A DNA stretch of 7,464 nucleotides from Candidatus Roizmanbacteria bacterium (lineage in GTDB: Bacteria; Patescibacteriota; Microgenomatia; UBA1406): assembly GCA_024653645.1 (NCBI GenBank), contig JANLHK010000072.1, positions 1 to 7,464 of the forward strand, written 5' to 3'. A program made the translations under genes and the position numbers. The number at the start of each line of letters is the position of its first letter. Within the stretch, counting starts at the first letter, position 1. This document shows, piece by piece, positions 6,950 to 7,464 of this stretch. The notes beneath the pieces are model-generated. The model saw only the letters and a program-made list of their open reading frames with translations. It searched no databases and had not been told where the DNA came from.

Positions 6950-7464
6950 CGAAAAATTAATGAATTAATAAGGGTTGAGTCTGACGGGATTTGCTGCTCT
7001 TCAGGGGTAAGTTTATATCGTTCTGTTCTGAAGCCATATCCATCGCTCCAGGTTTCCACGGGCTTCTTGGTTATCTTAACGCGTTCTGCCTGCCACCACG
7101 TATGATTGAAAAATGGACGGTCGCTGGGAGGTGGTGCGATCATGAGGTATACCGTCGTTTTTTTTATGTTTTCTTCGCCCTTACCTTGAGGATACTTTTT
7201 TTGCATATAATGCATAGCATACCGTTCTGAATAGCCGAATTGATCAGGTGTAAAAATAAAATATCCAAAGTCGGCAGGTGCGTGTTGGTATATTTTTTCT
7301 GCCCTCATTTTATAGAATAACCAACTACTGGGGTTACTGCTGCCCGGTTTTAGTTCCCACAGCACGCGTATTGATACAAACATATTCACCACAATCACAC
7401 TAGCGATCACGATATAGGCAAGGCGCGGACGATGAACAACTAATGATGCAAGTAGCAAGAGAAA
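6946..7464 (-). CDS. C-terminal part of a membrane protein, probable GT39-like glycosyltransferase, N-terminus outside window
   Basis: The frame is open to the right edge, so at least 172 C-terminal residues are visible and the true start lies outside; a TTG at 7458 is not a credible start. The fragment has one membrane helix near its beginning (AYIVIASVIVVNMFVSIRVL) and then a polar domain of about 140 residues that is probably extracytoplasmic. Parts of it, such as YFIFTPDQFGYSERYAMHY and the following YP, resemble the tail of the GT39-like protein at 196-1881 (FYITTD...FYLKYPP). That likeness, plus the operon setting, is the reason for the GT39 suggestion; no catalytic motif is in view. 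It overlaps the next gene by 4 bp (ATGA). An A8 run lies at 7158-7165. It could instead be an O-antigen ligase- or polymerase-like protein with an outer tail. Confidence 0.65.
   Translation of the reverse strand, partial: FLLLLASLVVHRPRLAYIVIASVIVVNMFVSIRVLWELKPGSSNPSSWLFYKMRAEKIYQHAPADFGYFIFTPDQFGYSERYAMHYMQKKYPQGKGEENIKKTTVYLMIAPPPSDRPFFNHTWWQAERVKITKKPVETWSDGYGFRTERYKLTPEEQQIPSDSTLINSLIFR

Noticed and set aside
5579..7464. Possible frameshift splitting one large GT-C gene into the edge-cut gene and the 456-residue gene
   Set aside because: The downstream gene has its own complete N-terminus with a first helix and catalytic-loop acidic residues, and the upstream one ends with a full polar tail, so these are two separate genes joined by ATGA.
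1..7464. CRISPR array, tRNA, rRNA, insertion sequence or attachment site
   Set aside because: I saw no regularly spaced repeats, cloverleaf-like tail, transposase motif or flanking repeats on either strand; nearly all bases are accounted for by coding genes.

Overview
The window looks like part of a surface-glycan or glycoconjugate locus from an uncultivated bacterium. I think Candidate Phyla Radiation (Patescibacteria) is most likely, but I infer this from style and have no marker gene. Supporting signs are several GT39-like membrane glycosyltransferases with extracytoplasmic tails, a tightly overlapping all-one-strand gene string, no recognisable Shine-Dalgarno sequences before the starts, and an extended -10 promoter of the TGnTATACT type. 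TGA is used as a normal stop, so the SR1/Gracilibacteria code (TGA = Gly) does not apply.

Layout, read along the minus strand from the right edge: (i) C-terminal part of a membrane protein, probably GT-C (6946-7464, cut by the edge); (ii) a complete GT39-like GT-C enzyme (5579-6949); (iii) a WaaE/KdtX-like family 2 glycosyltransferase (4824-5579); (iv) a family 4 glycosyltransferase (3728-4816); (v) a rhamnosyltransferase-like family 2 glycosyltransferase (2847-3731). A 50-nt gap with a good promoter candidate follows. Then comes an AT-rich pair, a 60-residue zinc-ribbon protein (2614-2796) and a single-pass membrane protein with an outer domain (1878-2624), and finally another complete GT39-like GT-C enzyme (196-1881). 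On the plus strand, the tail of a CPBP-like membrane protein enters from the left edge (1-242) and collides with the last gene, overlapping its 3' end by 47 bp.

The genes are packed by ATGA, TAATG or 11-bp overlaps, or by a 7-nt gap, so they are probably co-transcribed and translationally coupled. A reasonable model is that the three cytoplasmic GT-A/GT-B enzymes build a lipid-linked sugar or oligosaccharide on the inner leaflet. The GT-C enzymes would then use polyprenyl-phosphate sugars to add residues on the outer face. No flippase, polymerase, ligase or sugar-nucleotide synthesis gene is in view, so the final product is unknown.

I found no RNA gene, CRISPR array, insertion sequence or convincing intrinsic terminator. 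I also see no clearly new biological system. The points most worth a second look are the AT-rich two-gene cassette with its own promoter inside the glycosyltransferase string, the A8 tract in five of the six glycosyltransferase-type genes, the similar tail motif in the GT-C proteins, and the degenerate protease motif at the left edge.
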